Of a DNA stretch of 5,319 bases, positions 4,691 through 5,319 are shown in pieces. Location: contig CAMZKY010000157.1 in the NCBI GenBank assembly GCA_947311455.1, positions 1 to 5,319 on the forward strand. The letters are read 5' to 3'. Within the stretch, counting starts at the first letter, position 1; each line of letters opens with the position of its first letter. This stretch comes from an uncultured Marinosulfonomonas sp. GTDB lineage: Bacteria; Pseudomonadota; Alphaproteobacteria; Rhodobacterales; Rhodobacteraceae. A program made the translations under genes and the position numbers. The notes beneath the pieces were generated by a model. The model saw only the letters and a list, made by a program, of their open reading frames with translations. It had not been told where the DNA came from and did no database searches.

Positions 4691-5194
4691 ATGTCAGAGT
4701 TTCAAACCCTGCTAAAAGACTGCTTGCCAGATCTTTGGCGCTATGCCTATTCGCTAACGCGCGATCGGGCATTGGCGGATGATTTAACTCAGGATTGCGC
4801 CGAACGGGCACTTAGAAAACAATCCCTTTGGAAGCAGGAAGGCGCGTTGAAACCGTGGTTGATGAAGATGTTGTTAAATATTTACCGCAATCAATTACGC
4901 ACCACATCGCGTCGCCCGCAACTGGTGCCTATGGATGACCTAAATTATGATCCCGCCGCCCCCGAAGCATTGGAACAAAAGCTGGCCTTGTCGCAAACTG
5001 CCAGCGCCATGCAAAAATTGCCCGATGACCAACGCGAGGCGCTTTTGCTGGTTGTGCTCGGGGGTGTTAGCTATAAACAGGCCGCCGATGCGCTTGGAAT
5101 CCCGCTTGGCACGTTGATGTCACGTCTTGGGCGCGCGCGTGCCAAACTTCGCGAATTAGCCAGTGACGCCCCAGCCTTAAAAGGTGCCGTATGA
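4691..5194 (+). CDS. ECF-type RNA polymerase sigma factor (sigma-70 family)
   Basis: With the ATG start the protein has 167 residues, typical for ECF sigma factors, which keep only regions 2 and 4. Region 2 spans about 4-70: LWRYAYSLTRDRALADDLTQDCAERAL (core-binding 2.1-2.2, with DDLTQD at 30-35) then LKPWLMKMLLNIYRNQLR (2.3-2.4, -10 recognition and melting). A linker with MDDLNYDPAAPEALEQ follows. Region 4 spans about 103-157: MQKLPDDQREALLLVVLGGVSYKQAADALGIPLGTLMSRLGRARAKLREL, with the helix-turn-helix reading the -35 around 128-153. The stop overlaps the start of the next gene in ATGA, so the sigma factor and its anti-sigma partner are translationally coupled, the usual layout for this class. 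I cannot name the ECF subgroup or its signal. Such factors commonly activate their own promoter and a nearby envelope gene; the exported protein upstream is the obvious candidate target. Confidence 0.92.
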   Translation: MSEFQTLLKDCLPDLWRYAYSLTRDRALADDLTQDCAERALRKQSLWKQEGALKPWLMKMLLNIYRNQLRTTSRRPQLVPMDDLNYDPAAPEALEQKLALSQTASAMQKLPDDQREALLLVVLGGVSYKQAADALGIPLGTLMSRLGRARAKLRELASDAPALKGAV

Positions 5195-5319
5195 CCGACA
5201 CAAAAATCACCGATGATATGCTGCACGCCTTTGTAGACGGGCAACTTGATGACACCGATATGGCGCGGGTTGAGGCCTATCTGAACGACAATCCGGATCG
5301 CGCCCATGAGGTGGGTGAC
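5191..5319 (+). CDS. Anti-sigma factor, N-terminal part (cut by window edge)
   Basis: The first 43 residues are visible. They begin MTDTKITDDMLHAFVDGQLDDTDMARVEAYL and continue with NDNPDRAHEV. The pattern LHAFVDGQL....ARVEAYL..NP is characteristic of the cytoplasmic anti-sigma domain of RsiW-like transmembrane regulators (COG5662) encoded after ECF sigma factors in alphaproteobacteria. The HxxxCxxC zinc motif of the ZAS type is not present in this part, so it may be a zinc-less variant. The start overlaps the sigma stop (ATGA, 5191-5194), and AAAAGG at 5179-5184 supplies a ribosome binding site. A membrane segment and periplasmic sensor domain would be expected beyond the right edge but cannot be seen. 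The inferred role is to hold the sigma factor inactive until an envelope or oxidative signal arrives. Confidence 0.8.
   Translation, partial: MTDTKITDDMLHAFVDGQLDDTDMARVEAYLNDNPDRAHEVGD

Overview
The window looks like chromosomal DNA of an alphaproteobacterium, most likely a sulfur-oxidising member of the Rhodobacteraceae/Roseobacter group. This rests on the gene content (a sox regulatory end, an Lrp-linked ornithine-type decarboxylase, an ECF sigma/anti-sigma pair) and on protein style; no sequence search was possible. It holds eight genes: six complete and two cut by the window ends. I see no tRNA, rRNA, CRISPR array, insertion sequence or phage gene.

Left block (1-2089), sulfur oxidation control: a minus-strand CcdA/SoxV-type membrane protein runs off the left edge. 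Divergent from it are three closely spaced plus-strand genes: a periplasmic thioredoxin-like protein (SoxS-like), an ArsR-family repressor with the two-cysteine layout of persulfide sensors (SoxR/SqrR/BigR type), and a YeeE/YedE sulfur-compound permease (SoxT-like). The order soxV <- -> soxS-soxR-soxT matches the published soxSRT/soxVW layout of sox-bearing alphaproteobacteria, so the structural sox genes (soxW, soxXYZABCD) probably lie beyond the left edge. A 20-bp palindrome of ATTA-N8-TAAT type in the 67-bp divergent gap is the obvious SoxR operator. The inferred logic is that sulfane sulfur links the SoxR cysteines, the repressor leaves the gap, and uptake (SoxT) and periplasmic thiol reduction (SoxV to SoxS/SoxW) are induced together.

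Middle block (2090-4069): a 296-bp gap with no convincing gene separates soxT from a convergent fold-III PLP-dependent ornithine/lysine/diaminopimelate-type decarboxylase on the minus strand. An Lrp/AsnC regulator is divergent from it. Their 115-bp shared gap carries a perfect 7-bp inverted repeat (ATTTCGT/ACGAAAT) over the predicted -10/start region of the regulator, plus a third copy of the half-site exactly 20 bp further on, inside the regulator's first codons.

Right block (4070-5319): a small exported protein with two YxFxxD/YxWxxD repeats (Lipoprotein_15/COG4315 family, but with no lipobox cysteine) is followed by an ECF sigma factor, whose stop overlaps the start of a partial anti-sigma factor (ATGA). 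The 100-bp gap before the sigma gene is unusually structured: a 12-bp palindrome and two hairpins, the second very GC-rich and ending just before the ribosome binding site. An 11-base motif, TGTGTCYATTA, occurs ahead of both the exported-protein gene and the sigma gene. It could be part of a promoter for this sigma factor.
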